Positions 16,157 to 25,308 are shown, counted from the first letter of the stretch. The stretch: 64,000 nucleotides of DNA from Microlunatus sagamiharensis (GCF_900105785.1 NZ_LT629799.1:1-64000), one strand, 5' to 3'. Made by a program: numbers and translations. Notes: a model not told the origin generated them from the letters alone.

Positions 16157-17554
16157 TCACACCGCCGCTCTGGCCGGGGCCGGCTGGCCCGCAGCCTCCT
16201 GCGCCCGCTGGAGCTCGGCGAGCAGCGGCTCGCGGACCTCGCAGGAGGAGAAGGCGAAGGAGTCGGCCAGGGCGTCCAGCTCGGTGTCGTCGAGGCCGCG
16301 GAACAGCTCGGCGTACTCCTGCGCGAGGGGCTGGGCGAAGGTGATGTTGAGCAGCAGCGTCCGCACCCAGTCGAAGCGGCCCCACGGGTACGGGTCGAAG
16401 TCCGGGAACTCGGTCGCGACGAGGTCCTGCACGGGCTGGGTCACCTCGGCGACGCCGATGCCGTCGCTGCCCCACTGGTCGACGCCGAGGCGCTCCTTCT
16501 TGGCGACGAAGGCGTCGAACCGCTGCCGGTACGGCGTGTCGGGGCGGACCGAGACCAGGCCCTGGCGCCCGATGTCCTTGTACATCCACAGCGTCCAGCT
16601 GGCCTTGTGCCGGTTGTAGAGGTCGAGCTGGTCGCGCAGGATCTCGCGCAGCCAGGCGTCGTGCTCCTCGTCGCCGCCGTAGATGGGCCCGAACTCGCCC
16701 ACCAGGATCGGCGAGGTCAGCGAGCGCGCGTGCTCGGAGCGCTCGAGGAACTTCGCCTCCGCCTCCTCGGTGCTGTAGTGCGGGCTGCGTCCGAGACCGG
16801 CCGGGACGTAGTCGTGCAGGGTCCACACGGCGTTGTCGTAGGGCTCGGTGAACATGCTGAAGTCGGTCGCGTACGTGTTGCCGTCGAGGAAGAGCACGTG
16901 GTCGGGGTCGACCGCGCGGATCGCCGAGACCAGCCGCGAGCAGAAGGGGCCGACGACCTGGCCGGACTCGTCGGAGGGCTCGTTGAGCAGGTTGTAGCCG
17001 AGGACCCAGCCGTTGCCGCGGTAGTGCTCGGCGATGGCCTCCCAGATGTTGACCACGCGGTCCTGGAAGTGCCGGTGCTGCCAGAAAGCGGCGACGTGCG
17101 TCGGGTTGTCGGAGTGCCAGTGCTGGTTCTGCGAGCCGGGGAGCGCGTGCAGGTCGACGATCGAGTAGATGCCGTGGTCGGCGAGCAGCTCGATCACCCG
17201 GTCGAGGTGACGGAAGCCGTCGGCCTTGATCTCGAACGGTCGCGCGTCGTCCTCGAGGTGCTTGTAGCCGACGGCGATGCGCACCAGGTTGAGCCCGGCC
17301 TCGGCGAGGAAGGCCGCGTCCTCCTCGGCGAAGAACTGCGTCAGCAGCCGCTCGAAGAAGCGCTCGGACCGCTCCGGACCGAGGACCTTGACGACCTCGG
17401 CGCGCATCAGCGACTCGTTGGCCGAGTAGCCGGTGATGAAGTTCTCCATGTTGAGCCAGCCGCCCAGGCACACCCCCCGGAGCAGCAGCGGCTGCCCGTC
17501 GGGCCCGATGAAGTCGGCGCCGGAGGTGCGGATCAGGGGCGTGGCAGCAGCCAT
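16157..17554 (-). CDS. GH5-family glycoside hydrolase
   Basis: The 465-residue protein begins with the exo-glucanase-like motif LLLRGVCLGGWLNMENFI, then LVRIAVGYKHLED, a conserved IVDLHALPGSQNQHWHSD, the acid/base region GYNLLNEPSDESG (Glu in NEP) and the nucleophile strand PILVGEFGPIYGG (Glu in GEF). These are the clan GH-A landmarks of family 5. No signal peptide is evident, so it probably acts inside the cell on imported oligosaccharides. ATG 17554 has GAGGAC upstream; an in-frame TTG at 17572 is less likely. A perfect LacI-type palindrome lies about 36 nt upstream. The linkage cut (beta-1,3 or beta-1,4 glucosidic, or other) is undetermined. Confidence 0.85.
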   Translation of the reverse strand: MAAATPLIRTSGADFIGPDGQPLLLRGVCLGGWLNMENFITGYSANESLMRAEVVKVLGPERSERFFERLLTQFFAEEDAAFLAEAGLNLVRIAVGYKHLEDDARPFEIKADGFRHLDRVIELLADHGIYSIVDLHALPGSQNQHWHSDNPTHVAAFWQHRHFQDRVVNIWEAIAEHYRGNGWVLGYNLLNEPSDESGQVVGPFCSRLVSAIRAVDPDHVLFLDGNTYATDFSMFTEPYDNAVWTLHDYVPAGLGRSPHYSTEEAEAKFLERSEHARSLTSPILVGEFGPIYGGDEEHDAWLREILRDQLDLYNRHKASWTLWMYKDIGRQGLVSVRPDTPYRQRFDAFVAKKERLGVDQWGSDGIGVAEVTQPVQDLVATEFPDFDPYPWGRFDWVRTLLLNITFAQPLAQEYAELFRGLDDTELDALADSFAFSSCEVREPLLAELQRAQEAAGQPAPARAAV

Positions 17555-17589
17555 GGGTGACGTCCTCGTCAACAGGTTTCGCGGTCAGG

Positions 17590-17604
17590 AGAGAAAGTTT
17601 CTCT
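17590..17604. promoter_or_regulatory. LacI-type operator upstream of the GH5 operon
   Basis: AGAGAAA-G-TTTCTCT is a perfect 15-nt palindrome. On the minus strand it follows a TAGGTT box (17617-17612) by about 7 nt, so it would cover the transcription start and block initiation. It matches the operator at 2859-2873. This is the strongest sequence link between the GH5 operon and the ABC importer. Confidence 0.7.
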
Positions 17605-17621
17605 TCCGCGAACCTACGGAA

Positions 17622-17652
17622 ACGCCCCCGAGGTCGTCAACCCCGGGGGCGT
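17622..17652 (-). terminator. Hairpin terminator after typA
   Basis: ACGCCCCCGAGG (17622-17633) pairs with CCCCGGGGGCGT (17641-17652) around a 7-nt loop with one mismatch. Read on the minus strand it is followed by TTTCC, a weak U-tract, as expected for an intrinsic terminator downstream of typA (stop at 17689-17687). Confidence 0.6.
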
Positions 17653-17686
17653 CCGTACGAGACCCTGCCGCCTTGCCGTCCCCGGG

Positions 17687-19549
17687 TCAGGCGTTCTTGG
17701 CGCGCGACCGCGTGCGCGACCGCTCGCCGGCGTTCAGCACGACCTTGCGGATGCGCACCGCGGCCGGGGTGACCTCGATGCACTCGTCACCGCGGCAGAA
17801 CTCCAGCGCCTGCTCCATGGCCATGTTCTTCGGCGGGATCAGCCGCTCCAGCTCGTCGCCGGTGGAGGAGCGCACGTTGGTGAGCTTCTTCTCGCGGGTG
17901 ATGTTGACGTCCATGTCGTCGGCGCGGGCGTTCTCGCCGACGATCATGCCCTCGTAGACCTCGGTCGTCGGACCGACGAAGAGCGTCCCGCGCTCCTGCA
18001 GGCTGAAGGACGCGTACGCGGTCACGACGCCGCTGCGGTCGGCCACGAGCGAGCCGTTCGGGCGGGTGCGGAGCTCTCCGTGCCAGGGCTCGTACGTCTC
18101 GAAGACGTGGTGCATCATCCCGGTGCCGCGGGTCTCGGTGAGGAACTCGGTCCGGAAGCCGATCAGGCCGCGGGCGGGCACGAGGTACTCCATGCGGACC
18201 CAGCCGGTGCCGTGGTTGATCATCTGCTCCAGGCGGCCCTTGCGCAGCCCGAGCAGCTGGGTGACGACCCCGACGAAGTCCTCCGGCGCGTCGATCGTGA
18301 GGCGCTCGACCGGCTCGTGCAGCTTGCCGTCGATCTCGCGCGTGACGACCTGCGGCTTGCCGACCGTGAGCTCGAAGCCCTCGCGGCGCATCATCTCGAC
18401 CAGGATCGCGAGCTGCAGCTCGCCACGGCCCTGCACCTCCCAGGTGTCGGGGCGCTCGGTCGGGTTGACCTTGATCGACACGTTGCCGATCAGCTCGGCG
18501 TCGAGGCGGTTCTTGACCAGGCGGGCGGTGAGGTTCTTGCCCGACTTGCCGGCCAGCGGCGAGGTGTTGATGCCGATGGTCATCGAGATCGAGGGCTGGT
18601 CGACCGTGATCAGCGGCAGGGGCTTCGGGTTCTCGGGGTCCGACAGCGTCTCGCCGATGGTGATGTCCGGGATGCCCGCGATGGCGATGATGTCGCCGGG
18701 GCGGGCGATCTCGGCCGGCACGCGGTCGAGGGCCTCGGTGATCAGCATCTCGGTGAGCTTGATGTTCTGGATGGTGCCGTCCTGCTTGCACCAGGCCACG
18801 ACCTGCCCGCGCTTCATCTCGCCCGCGAACACCCGGCACAGCGCGAGGCGGCCGAGGTAGGGGGAGGCGTCGAGGTTGGTGACGTGCGCCTGGAGGACCG
18901 CACCCTCCTCGTACTGCGGGGCGGGGACGCCGTCCAGGATCGTCGCGAACAGCGGGCCGAGGTTCTCCGAGTCGGGCATCTCGCCGTTCTCGGGGGCGGT
19001 CAGCGAGGCGCGGCCGGCCTTGGCCGAGGCGTAGACGACCGGGAAGTCGAGGACGTCGGTGTCGCCGTCCTCGAGCAGGTCGAGGAAGAGCTCGTAGGTC
19101 TCCTCGACGACCTCGGCGATGCGCGCGTCGGGGCGGTCGACCTTGTTGACGACCACGATGATCGGCAGGTTCTTGGCCAGGGCCTTGCGCAGCACGAAGC
19201 GCGTCTGGGGCAGCGGGCCCTCGGAGGCGTCGACGAGCAGCACGACGCCGTCGACCATCTCGAGGCCGCGCTCGACCTCACCGCCGAAGTCGGCGTGGCC
19301 GGGGGTGTCGATGATGTTGATGATCACGTCGGAACCGTCCGGCGCGTGGTGCAGCACCGCCGTGTTCTTCGCGAGGATGGTGATGCCCTTCTCGCGCTCG
19401 AGGTCCATCGAGTCCATCACGCGGTTGTTGATGTCCTGGTTGGCGCGGAAGGCGCCGGACTGCCAGAGCATGGCGTCGACGAGCGTGGTCTTGCCGTGGT
19501 CGACGTGGGCCACGATGGCTACGTTGCGCAGGTCGCTGCGTACGGGCAT
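17687..19549 (-). CDS. typA: Translational GTPase TypA/BipA
   Basis: The 620-residue protein has the P-loop AHVDHGKTTLVDAMLWQSG, the switch-I region containing NRVMDSMDLEREKGITI, the G3 motif DTPGHADFGGEVER and the G4 motif VVNKVDRPDA. It continues through the EF-G-like domains to the BipA-specific C-terminal part (ERGTLFVGPTTEVYEGMIVG, ENARADDMDVNITREKKLTN). TypA is a ribosome-associated GTPase important in stress and large-subunit assembly. ATG 19549 (MPVRSDLRNVAIVAH) is the family's standard start. A TAGACT box near 19641 would give a leader of about 85 nt. It is a single-gene unit with a hairpin terminator. Confidence 0.95.
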   Translation of the reverse strand: MPVRSDLRNVAIVAHVDHGKTTLVDAMLWQSGAFRANQDINNRVMDSMDLEREKGITILAKNTAVLHHAPDGSDVIINIIDTPGHADFGGEVERGLEMVDGVVLLVDASEGPLPQTRFVLRKALAKNLPIIVVVNKVDRPDARIAEVVEETYELFLDLLEDGDTDVLDFPVVYASAKAGRASLTAPENGEMPDSENLGPLFATILDGVPAPQYEEGAVLQAHVTNLDASPYLGRLALCRVFAGEMKRGQVVAWCKQDGTIQNIKLTEMLITEALDRVPAEIARPGDIIAIAGIPDITIGETLSDPENPKPLPLITVDQPSISMTIGINTSPLAGKSGKNLTARLVKNRLDAELIGNVSIKVNPTERPDTWEVQGRGELQLAILVEMMRREGFELTVGKPQVVTREIDGKLHEPVERLTIDAPEDFVGVVTQLLGLRKGRLEQMINHGTGWVRMEYLVPARGLIGFRTEFLTETRGTGMMHHVFETYEPWHGELRTRPNGSLVADRSGVVTAYASFSLQERGTLFVGPTTEVYEGMIVGENARADDMDVNITREKKLTNVRSSTGDELERLIPPKNMAMEQALEFCRGDECIEVTPAAVRIRKVVLNAGERSRTRSRAKNA

Positions 19550-19658
19550 GGAGCGGTGTTCCTTCTCGTCCGGGGTGGCGGACCAACCCAAGCCGGTCCC
19601 GCGGGCCCGCGACGGCGTCGTTCGGGCAACCAGATGAGTCTACCCGGCGTCAGAGGGT

Positions 19659-19684
19659 GGGCGCCCCGCTCGCGCGGGGCGCCC
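19659..19684 (-). terminator. Strong hairpin after the RidA gene
   Basis: GGGCGCCCCGC (19659-19669) pairs perfectly with GCGGGGCGCCC (19674-19684) around a TCGC tetraloop. It lies 42 nt past the RidA stop on the minus strand. No T-run follows, which is common for actinobacterial terminators. Confidence 0.65.
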
Positions 19685-19725
19685 GTCTCAGACCTCTGTC
19701 CTCCGGCTCTCCGGTCGCCGCCCGG

Positions 19726-20172
19726 TCATCGCGCCGCGGTGCGGACCACCTCGACCATCAGCCCGGGCATCGCGAGCGCGCCGACCTGCGCGGCGATCCC
19801 GCCGCACGGGACGACCCCCGCGGCAGCGAACCGCCCGACCAGCTCGCCGGCCGCGGAGAAGTAGGTCGCCATGTCGGTCGTGTAGACGTCGTAGCGGACC
19901 ACGTCGGAGAGCGTCATGCCGGCCACGAGCAGGACGGTTTCGACGTTGTCCATGGTCCGGGCCAGCTGACCCGCCATGTCGCCGGGGGCGACGACCACGC
20001 CCGCGTCGTCGAGCGCCGCCTGCCCGGCGAGGTAGAGCGTGCGGGCCGGGGTCGGGACGAGCGTCCCGCTGGCGAAGCCGAGGGCCGCGGTCCACGGCCA
20101 GGGGTCGACGCACTGGTTCCGGGTGCGGTGCTCGTGCGTGGTGCCGGGGCTTCCGGACGCGGTCGTGGTCAT
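19726..20172 (-). CDS. RidA-family (YjgF/YER057c/UK114) protein
   Basis: The 148-residue protein shows RidA-family features: LYLAGQAALDDAGVVVAPGD, QLARTMDNVETVLLVAGMTL, VVRYDVYTTDMATYF and a C-terminal PGLMVEVVRTAA. Classical RidA enzymes hydrolyse reactive imines and have a conserved Arg near the C-terminus; here the VEVVRTAAR end retains an Arg near that region. It lies just downstream of an FAD-dependent oxidase on the same strand (33 nt gap). That makes sense if the oxidase releases an imine or enamine product, but this is inference. ATG 20172 is well placed. A strong hairpin ends the unit. Confidence 0.82.
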   Translation of the reverse strand: MTTTASGSPGTTHEHRTRNQCVDPWPWTAALGFASGTLVPTPARTLYLAGQAALDDAGVVVAPGDMAGQLARTMDNVETVLLVAGMTLSDVVRYDVYTTDMATYFSAAGELVGRFAAAGVVPCGGIAAQVGALAMPGLMVEVVRTAAR

Positions 20173-20204
20173 GGGCGTGGTCCCTTCGTCGTGGTCGCGT
20201 GGGT

Positions 20205-21656
20205 TCAGCGGGTGGTCGGGCGGGGGTCGGTGGCCGCGAGCAGCGCGCGGCTGCCGGCGAGCACGCGTCGCGGGTCGTGCGCCTGCACGACCTCACGCAG
20301 CCGGGCGACGCCCTGCTCGCCGTACGCGGCGGTCCACCAGGCGGCGTCGGTGCCGGTGGCGAAGTTCGGCAGCAGGCCGTACGTGCTGCACGGCTCCAGG
20401 GCGTCGACGAGCGCGCGCCCGTGAGCGGTCACCGCCTCGCGCAGCGGCGGGACGGCGAGGCCGACCGCGAAGACGCTGTAGGCGGCGTCGCGCTGGGCGA
20501 AGGCCGCCTCGGCCCCGTCGCTCATGGCGCCGCCGAGCTGGCGGACCTCGACGACGACCTGCGGGCACTCGGCCGCCGGGCCGGCGAGGTCGACGAGCGC
20601 GCCCAGCGCCTCGTCGGTGAGCTCGGCGAGGAGGGTGTGGGCCTCCAGGCTCGGCATCGGGTCGACCGGGTCCATGTGGATCGCCCCGAGGGCGGCGAAG
20701 GGCAGCGGCCCGACCCCGTCGAGGACCGGCGTGGCGCAGGCGCGCATCGGCGCCAGCACCTCGGGCCCCTGCTCGAGCGACCCGGTCCAGGCGAAGCGCA
20801 CGCTCATCGTGAACCTCCCGGCCAGCGGCGGCGGCAGCTGCGGGAGCGGCGGGAGCCGGACGAAGGCGATCGACGTCGTCGCCTCGGCGGGCAGCGTGGC
20901 CGACCAGGACGCCCAGGTCCGCAGGACGGTGTCGGCGTCGGCGCCGTCGAAGAACAGGGCCCCGGCGTAGAGCTCGGCGACCGGCACCAGGTCGATCTCG
21001 ACCGCGGTCACGACGCCCGCGGTGCCCCGGCCGCCCTTGAGCGCCCAGAAGAGGTCCGGGTTCTCGGCGGCGCTCGCGGTGCGCAGCTCTCCGTCCCCGG
21101 TGACGACGTCGAAGGAGCGCACGTGGTCGATGCCCAGGCCGAAGGTGCGTCCGACCGGGCTGATGCCGCCGCCGGTGAGGTAGCCGACCACGCCGACCGC
21201 GGGGGCCGACCCGGCGACGGCGCCGAGCCCGTGCGGTGCAGCGACGTCGAGCACCTGCTGCCAGAGCACCCCGGCGCCGACCCGGGCCCAGCGGCCCTCG
21301 GCGTCGACGTGGAGCTCGGACAGGCCGCGCGTGTGGACCATGACCTGGTCGTCCAGGTCGGGGCTGAGGCCGTGGCCGGTGAGGCGGACGCCGACGCCGA
21401 AGCCCTGCTCGCCGGCGAGCCGGACGAGGGCGACGACGTCGGCCGCGTCGGCCGCCTCGACCACGGCGACCGGGCTGACGGACAGGTCGAGGTTGAAGCC
21501 CGAGACGAGGGCGTCGTACTCCGCGCTGCCGCGGCCGTGCGCGACGAGCCCAGCCTCCTGCAGCGCGGCGAGCCTCGCCTCGGCGGTAGGGGTGCCCGCC
21601 GTCCTGCCGGCGGAGGTTCCGGTGGGGGTGCCGGCGGTCGTGGTGGTGGTGGTCAT
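20205..21656 (-). CDS. FAD-linked oxidoreductase, berberine-bridge-enzyme type
   Basis: The 483-residue protein has an FAD-binding (PCMH-type) N-terminal domain with VVEAADAADVVALVRLAGEQ, the flavin-contact segment GVGVRLTGHGLSPDLDD (His in the position often bound covalently to FAD) and GAGVLWQQVLDVAAPHGLGA. It continues with LTGGGISPVGRTFGLGIDHV and ends in a BBE domain containing WTAAYGEQGVARLREVVQAH. There is no clear second Cys anchor, so single His attachment is more likely than bicovalent. The N-terminus is a low-complexity Thr/Gly run. It is divergent from the SARP regulator gene, shares a 172-nt promoter region with it, and precedes RidA. The substrate is unknown. Confidence 0.82.
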   Translation of the reverse strand: MTTTTTTAGTPTGTSAGRTAGTPTAEARLAALQEAGLVAHGRGSAEYDALVSGFNLDLSVSPVAVVEAADAADVVALVRLAGEQGFGVGVRLTGHGLSPDLDDQVMVHTRGLSELHVDAEGRWARVGAGVLWQQVLDVAAPHGLGAVAGSAPAVGVVGYLTGGGISPVGRTFGLGIDHVRSFDVVTGDGELRTASAAENPDLFWALKGGRGTAGVVTAVEIDLVPVAELYAGALFFDGADADTVLRTWASWSATLPAEATTSIAFVRLPPLPQLPPPLAGRFTMSVRFAWTGSLEQGPEVLAPMRACATPVLDGVGPLPFAALGAIHMDPVDPMPSLEAHTLLAELTDEALGALVDLAGPAAECPQVVVEVRQLGGAMSDGAEAAFAQRDAAYSVFAVGLAVPPLREAVTAHGRALVDALEPCSTYGLLPNFATGTDAAWWTAAYGEQGVARLREVVQAHDPRRVLAGSRALLAATDPRPTTR

Positions 21657-21742
21657 GGCGGCTCCTGGAGTGCGTGCCCTTGCCGGGCGGTGTCGTGGTC
21701 GTGGTCGACCGTGCGCAGATACAGTCGTGCCGCGGGTTTGGC

Positions 21743-21779
21743 GGAACCTTGGGGTCGGCACCACGCGTCGCCAGGTTCC
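21743..21779. promoter_or_regulatory. Inverted repeat in the oxidase/SARP divergent promoter region
   Basis: GGAACCT (21743-21749) and AGGTTCC (21773-21779) form an inverted repeat with a 23-nt spacer; flanking GG/CC pairs extend it with one bulge. It is centred between the divergent FAD oxidase and SARP genes. A regulatory role is plausible from position only. Confidence 0.4.
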
Positions 21780-21791
21780 AGGAGGGGCGCC

Positions 21792-21821
21792 CGCCAAGGA
21801 TTCGCCAAGGTCTCGCCGAGG
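21792..21821 (+). promoter_or_regulatory. Three 11-bp-spaced direct repeats before the SARP gene
   Basis: CGCCAAGG at 21792, CGCCAAGG at 21803 and CGCCGAGG at 21814 recur with an exact 11-bp period, ending 7 nt before the ATG. OmpR-like winged-helix SARPs bind short direct repeats at 11-bp steps, so this looks like a SARP box for autoregulation. The third repeat also contains the likely ribosome binding site (GAGGAC). Confidence 0.55.
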
Positions 21822-21828
21822 ACGGTGG

Positions 21829-24800
21829 ATGGCTCTCGCGTACGGGCTGCTCGGCCCGCTGACCGTCAGCCGGGACGGTCGCCCGCTCGACCTCGGCGCG
21901 CCCAAGCAGCGCCTCGTGCTCGCCCTGCTGCTCCTCGAGCGCGGCCGGGTCGTCTCGACCGACCGCCTCGTCGCCGGCGCCTGGCCGCGGGACGCCCCGC
22001 CCAGCGCGGTACCGAGCCTGCAGGCGTACCTGTCGAACCTGCGCCGCCTGCTCCGGGAGCCCGACGTCGACGGTTCGGGCCGCGCGACGCCCCTGGTCCG
22101 GCAGGCGCCGGGCTACCGCCTCGACGTCGGCCTCGCGTCGTTCGACCTCGAGGACTACCTCGCCGCGGTCCGCACGCAGGCCGAGGCCGTGCAGCGTCAG
22201 GACTGGACGGCCGCGCTGGCGGCGGGGGAGGTCGCGCGGGGGCTCTGGCGCGGTCCGCTGCTCGCCGACCTGGCCGACGAGGACTGGGTGCAGGCCGCGT
22301 CGGCCGCGCTCGAGGAGCGTCGTACGCGGTCCCGCACGGACGCCGTGCTGGCGCACGCGGCGACGGGTGACCTAGGCGCCGCCCTCGACGTCGCCCGCAC
22401 GCTCGTCGACGAGCACCCCTGGCGTGACGACGTCGCGGCCCTGCTCGTGCGCGTGCTCGCACGGTCCGGCCGCACCACCGAGGCGCTCGACGCCTACCGC
22501 GCGTACGCCGACGGTCTCGCTGACGAGCTCGGCCTGGACCCGGGGCAGGAGCTCCGCGCGCTGCAGCAGTCCGTGCTGCGGGGCGACGCGTCCCTGGGCG
22601 CCTGGCCCGAGGGCTCGTCGGGCCCGCGGTCGTCGCCGACGCCCCCGGCCGCGGCGACGGTTCCGCTGGCGCACGCGACCCGGTCCGCGCCGACGACCGA
22701 CGATTTCGTGGGCCGCGCGGGGCCGCTCGCCGCGTTGGCGGACGTGCTGGGCCGCGGCCGCTCGGGCCGCACGGCCTGGGCGGTGCTGAGCGGCCCGCCC
22801 GGGATCGGCAAGACCCGGCTCGCGCAGGAGGCCGTGTCCCGCGCCGTGCGCCCGGGCGCGACGGTCGTCTGGGGGCGCTGCCTCGAGGAGGAGGGCGCGC
22901 CGGCGTGGTGGCCGTGGCGGGCCGTGGTGCGTGCGCTCGGGGCCGACCCGGGCGTGCTGCTCGCGCCGCCGGCCGGCGCGGACGCCGACGCCGGACGGTT
23001 CCTGGTCTACGAGCGGCTCGAGGAGCTGCTGCGGGGGGCGGCGGCGCGGAGCCCGCTCGTGGTCGTGCTGGACGACCTGCAGTGGGCTGACGCGACGTCC
23101 CTGGCGGCCGTCGCGTCGCTGGCGGCAACGTTGCGCGACGCCGACGTCACCGTGCTCGTGACCCTGCGCGACGGGGAACGGCGGCCGGCGACGGAGGACG
23201 CGCTGCGCCGGGCGCTGAGCGCGGTCGGGCGGACGGCCGACGCGCGCGAGCTCGCCGTCGGACCCCTGGACGCGGGTGACGTGGCCGCCGTGGTCGGGAC
23301 GGTGAGCGGGGAGGTGCTGTCCGGGCCCGACGCCGCGGCGCTGACCGAGCGGACCGGTGGCAACCCGCTCTTCGTGCGCGAGTACGCCCGCCTGCCTCCG
23401 CAGGAGCGGCTCGGCGCCGCGCTCCCCGGCGCCGTGCGGGCCGTGCTGGGGCGCCGCCTGCAGGTGCTGGAGCCGGCCGTCCTGGACGTCGTCAGGTCCG
23501 CTGCCGTCATCGGCGAGCGCGTCGACCTGCCGCTGCTGGCCCTGGTCGCCCGCCTCGATGCCGAGCGGGCCGCGGACCTGCTCGACGGCGCCGCCGACGA
23601 GGGGATCATCGGTCCGACGCCGGGTGGGACCGGCTACGGCTTCACCCACGCGCTGCTGCGCGACGAGGTGCTGGCCGGGCTGAGCCCGATCCGTCGGCAG
23701 CGGGTGCACCTGCGCGTCGCCGAGGTCCTGGCCGACGCACCCTCGAGCAGCACCGAGGAGCCGCTCGCCAGGCGGGCGCACCACCTCGTCGCCGCGCTGC
23801 CGCTCGGCGAGGTGACGACGACGGTCGAGGCCTGCCGGGCGGCCGCCCGGCAGGCCGAGGAGCAGTGGAGCTACGAGACCGCCGCCCAGTGGTGGGAGGC
23901 GGCGCTGGGCGCCTGGGACTCCGCGCCCCACGCGCACGACGACCCCGACGGCCGTGACGCGCTCCTGGTCGCCCAGGTGCAGGCGCTGGCGCGCTCGGGG
24001 CGCGGGCAGACGCTGCTCGACCTCGTCGAGTCGTCGCTGGCCGACGTGCAGGCGACCGGCACCACGACGACCGTCGGTCGGCTGTGCTCGGCCCTGCTGC
24101 GCTCGGCGGGAGCGTGGCCGTGGACGAGCGGCGGGGACGACCCGCTGCCGCTGCTCGCACGGCTGTCGTCGCTGCAGCGGTTCGTCGAGCCCGACCCCGT
24201 CGCCCGTGCGCGCCTGCTCGCGGCCATGGGCGTCGGGCACGGCTACAACCCGGACCCGCGGGTCGCCGACGGGCTCACCCGCGAGGCCGTCGCGGTGGCC
24301 GAGGAGGCCGGCGACGTGGACGCGTTGGCCGACGCCCTGCTCGGCCGGGTCCTGACCTACGTCGGGGTGGCGGCGCACGCCGAGGAGTGCGAGGCGCTGC
24401 TGGTCCGGCTCGACGGGCTCGGGCACGCGCAGCGCGACGTCGACGTGGTCCTCCGGCACACGGTCTCGACGATGAGCCGGACCCTCCTCGGCGATGTCGC
24501 CGGGGGCGAGCGCCAGCTCGCCCTCGGTGCGGTCGAGGCCGATCGGCTGCGGCTGCGCCTGCTGCGTGCGCAGCTGCGCTGGGCGGAGTTTGGCTTCGCG
24601 ACCTGGCACGGCGCGGGGGACGCGCAGGAGCTCCTGAACCGGGCGATCGAGGCGCACCGGCGCACCGAGCTCTACGAGCTGGGCATCTTCGAGCTCGCCA
24701 CCAACCTGCTCGGTCTCGACACCGGCCACGTCGTCGAGTGGCCGCAGGCCTTCCAGGTGCGCGAGGACCTCACGTGGGCGGCCGTGCGGGCCGGCTTCGC

Positions 24801-25308
24801 CGGCGACCGGGATGCCGCAGACGCCCTCGTCACCGAGCGGCTGGCGGTGGAGGTGCCGACCGTCTGGCTCACCCTCGGGCACCTGACCGTGCTCGCCAAC
24901 CTCGTCGCCGACCTCGGGCTCACCCACCACGCGGCGACGCTGGTGGAGCAGCTGGTCCCGGACCGCGAGCGCCTGGCCATGGTCGGCCAGGTGGCGTCGT
25001 GCGGGCCGGTGGCCCTCCCGCTCGCCCGGCTGCGCACGCTCCTGGGCGACCTCGACGGGGCCCGGGCGGACCTCGCGCTCGCCGTCGACCTGGTCGCGCG
25101 CAACGACGGCGGTCCCGCGACGATGCGCTGCGCGCTGGCCCAGGTCGAGCTCGACCTCGCCGCCGGGCGCGAGCCGGACCGGGCGGGGCTCGCCGGGCTC
25201 GCCGCCCGCGCGCAGCGCCTCGGGCTGCATCGTGTGGCCCACCGGGCCCGCGAGCTGGTGGCCCGGGCCGGGCAGCCCCCCGCGGCAGGAGCGAGGGTCC
25301 GGGGCTGA
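21829..25308 (+). CDS. Large SARP-type regulator: OmpR-like wHTH, BTAD and AAA/NB-ARC-like ATPase
   Basis: The 1159-residue protein starts MALAYGLLGPLTVSRDGRPL. Residues about 1-95 form the SARP winged helix (LDLGAPKQRLVLALLLLERG). Residues 100-250 form the bacterial transcriptional activator domain (VDEHPWRDDVAALLVRVLAR, RAYADGLADELGLDPGQELR). An ATPase follows with Walker A SGPPGIGKTRLAQEA near 321 and Walker B VVVLDDLQWADA near 412. The remainder is a long helical, TPR-like region. AfsR-type regulators of this build activate secondary metabolism or local operons, sensing via the ATPase/TPR part. It is divergent from the FAD oxidase and RidA genes, its most likely targets. ATG 21829 is preferred; 11-bp repeats lie immediately upstream. 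Confidence 0.88.
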   Translation: MALAYGLLGPLTVSRDGRPLDLGAPKQRLVLALLLLERGRVVSTDRLVAGAWPRDAPPSAVPSLQAYLSNLRRLLREPDVDGSGRATPLVRQAPGYRLDVGLASFDLEDYLAAVRTQAEAVQRQDWTAALAAGEVARGLWRGPLLADLADEDWVQAASAALEERRTRSRTDAVLAHAATGDLGAALDVARTLVDEHPWRDDVAALLVRVLARSGRTTEALDAYRAYADGLADELGLDPGQELRALQQSVLRGDASLGAWPEGSSGPRSSPTPPAAATVPLAHATRSAPTTDDFVGRAGPLAALADVLGRGRSGRTAWAVLSGPPGIGKTRLAQEAVSRAVRPGATVVWGRCLEEEGAPAWWPWRAVVRALGADPGVLLAPPAGADADAGRFLVYERLEELLRGAAARSPLVVVLDDLQWADATSLAAVASLAATLRDADVTVLVTLRDGERRPATEDALRRALSAVGRTADARELAVGPLDAGDVAAVVGTVSGEVLSGPDAAALTERTGGNPLFVREYARLPPQERLGAALPGAVRAVLGRRLQVLEPAVLDVVRSAAVIGERVDLPLLALVARLDAERAADLLDGAADEGIIGPTPGGTGYGFTHALLRDEVLAGLSPIRRQRVHLRVAEVLADAPSSSTEEPLARRAHHLVAALPLGEVTTTVEACRAAARQAEEQWSYETAAQWWEAALGAWDSAPHAHDDPDGRDALLVAQVQALARSGRGQTLLDLVESSLADVQATGTTTTVGRLCSALLRSAGAWPWTSGGDDPLPLLARLSSLQRFVEPDPVARARLLAAMGVGHGYNPDPRVADGLTREAVAVAEEAGDVDALADALLGRVLTYVGVAAHAEECEALLVRLDGLGHAQRDVDVVLRHTVSTMSRTLLGDVAGGERQLALGAVEADRLRLRLLRAQLRWAEFGFATWHGAGDAQELLNRAIEAHRRTELYELGIFELATNLLGLDTGHVVEWPQAFQVREDLTWAAVRAGFAGDRDAADALVTERLAVEVPTVWLTLGHLTVLANLVADLGLTHHAATLVEQLVPDRERLAMVGQVASCGPVALPLARLRTLLGDLDGARADLALAVDLVARNDGGPATMRCALAQVELDLAAGREPDRAGLAGLAARAQRLGLHRVAHRARELVARAGQPPAAGARVRG

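Noticed and set aside
20199-22370. Very long open frames opposite real genes (for example opposite the FAD oxidase, typA, GH5 and glyA)
   Set aside because: They are rich in Arg, Gly and Ala, show no domain motifs, and mirror the third-position GC bias of the true gene on the other strand.
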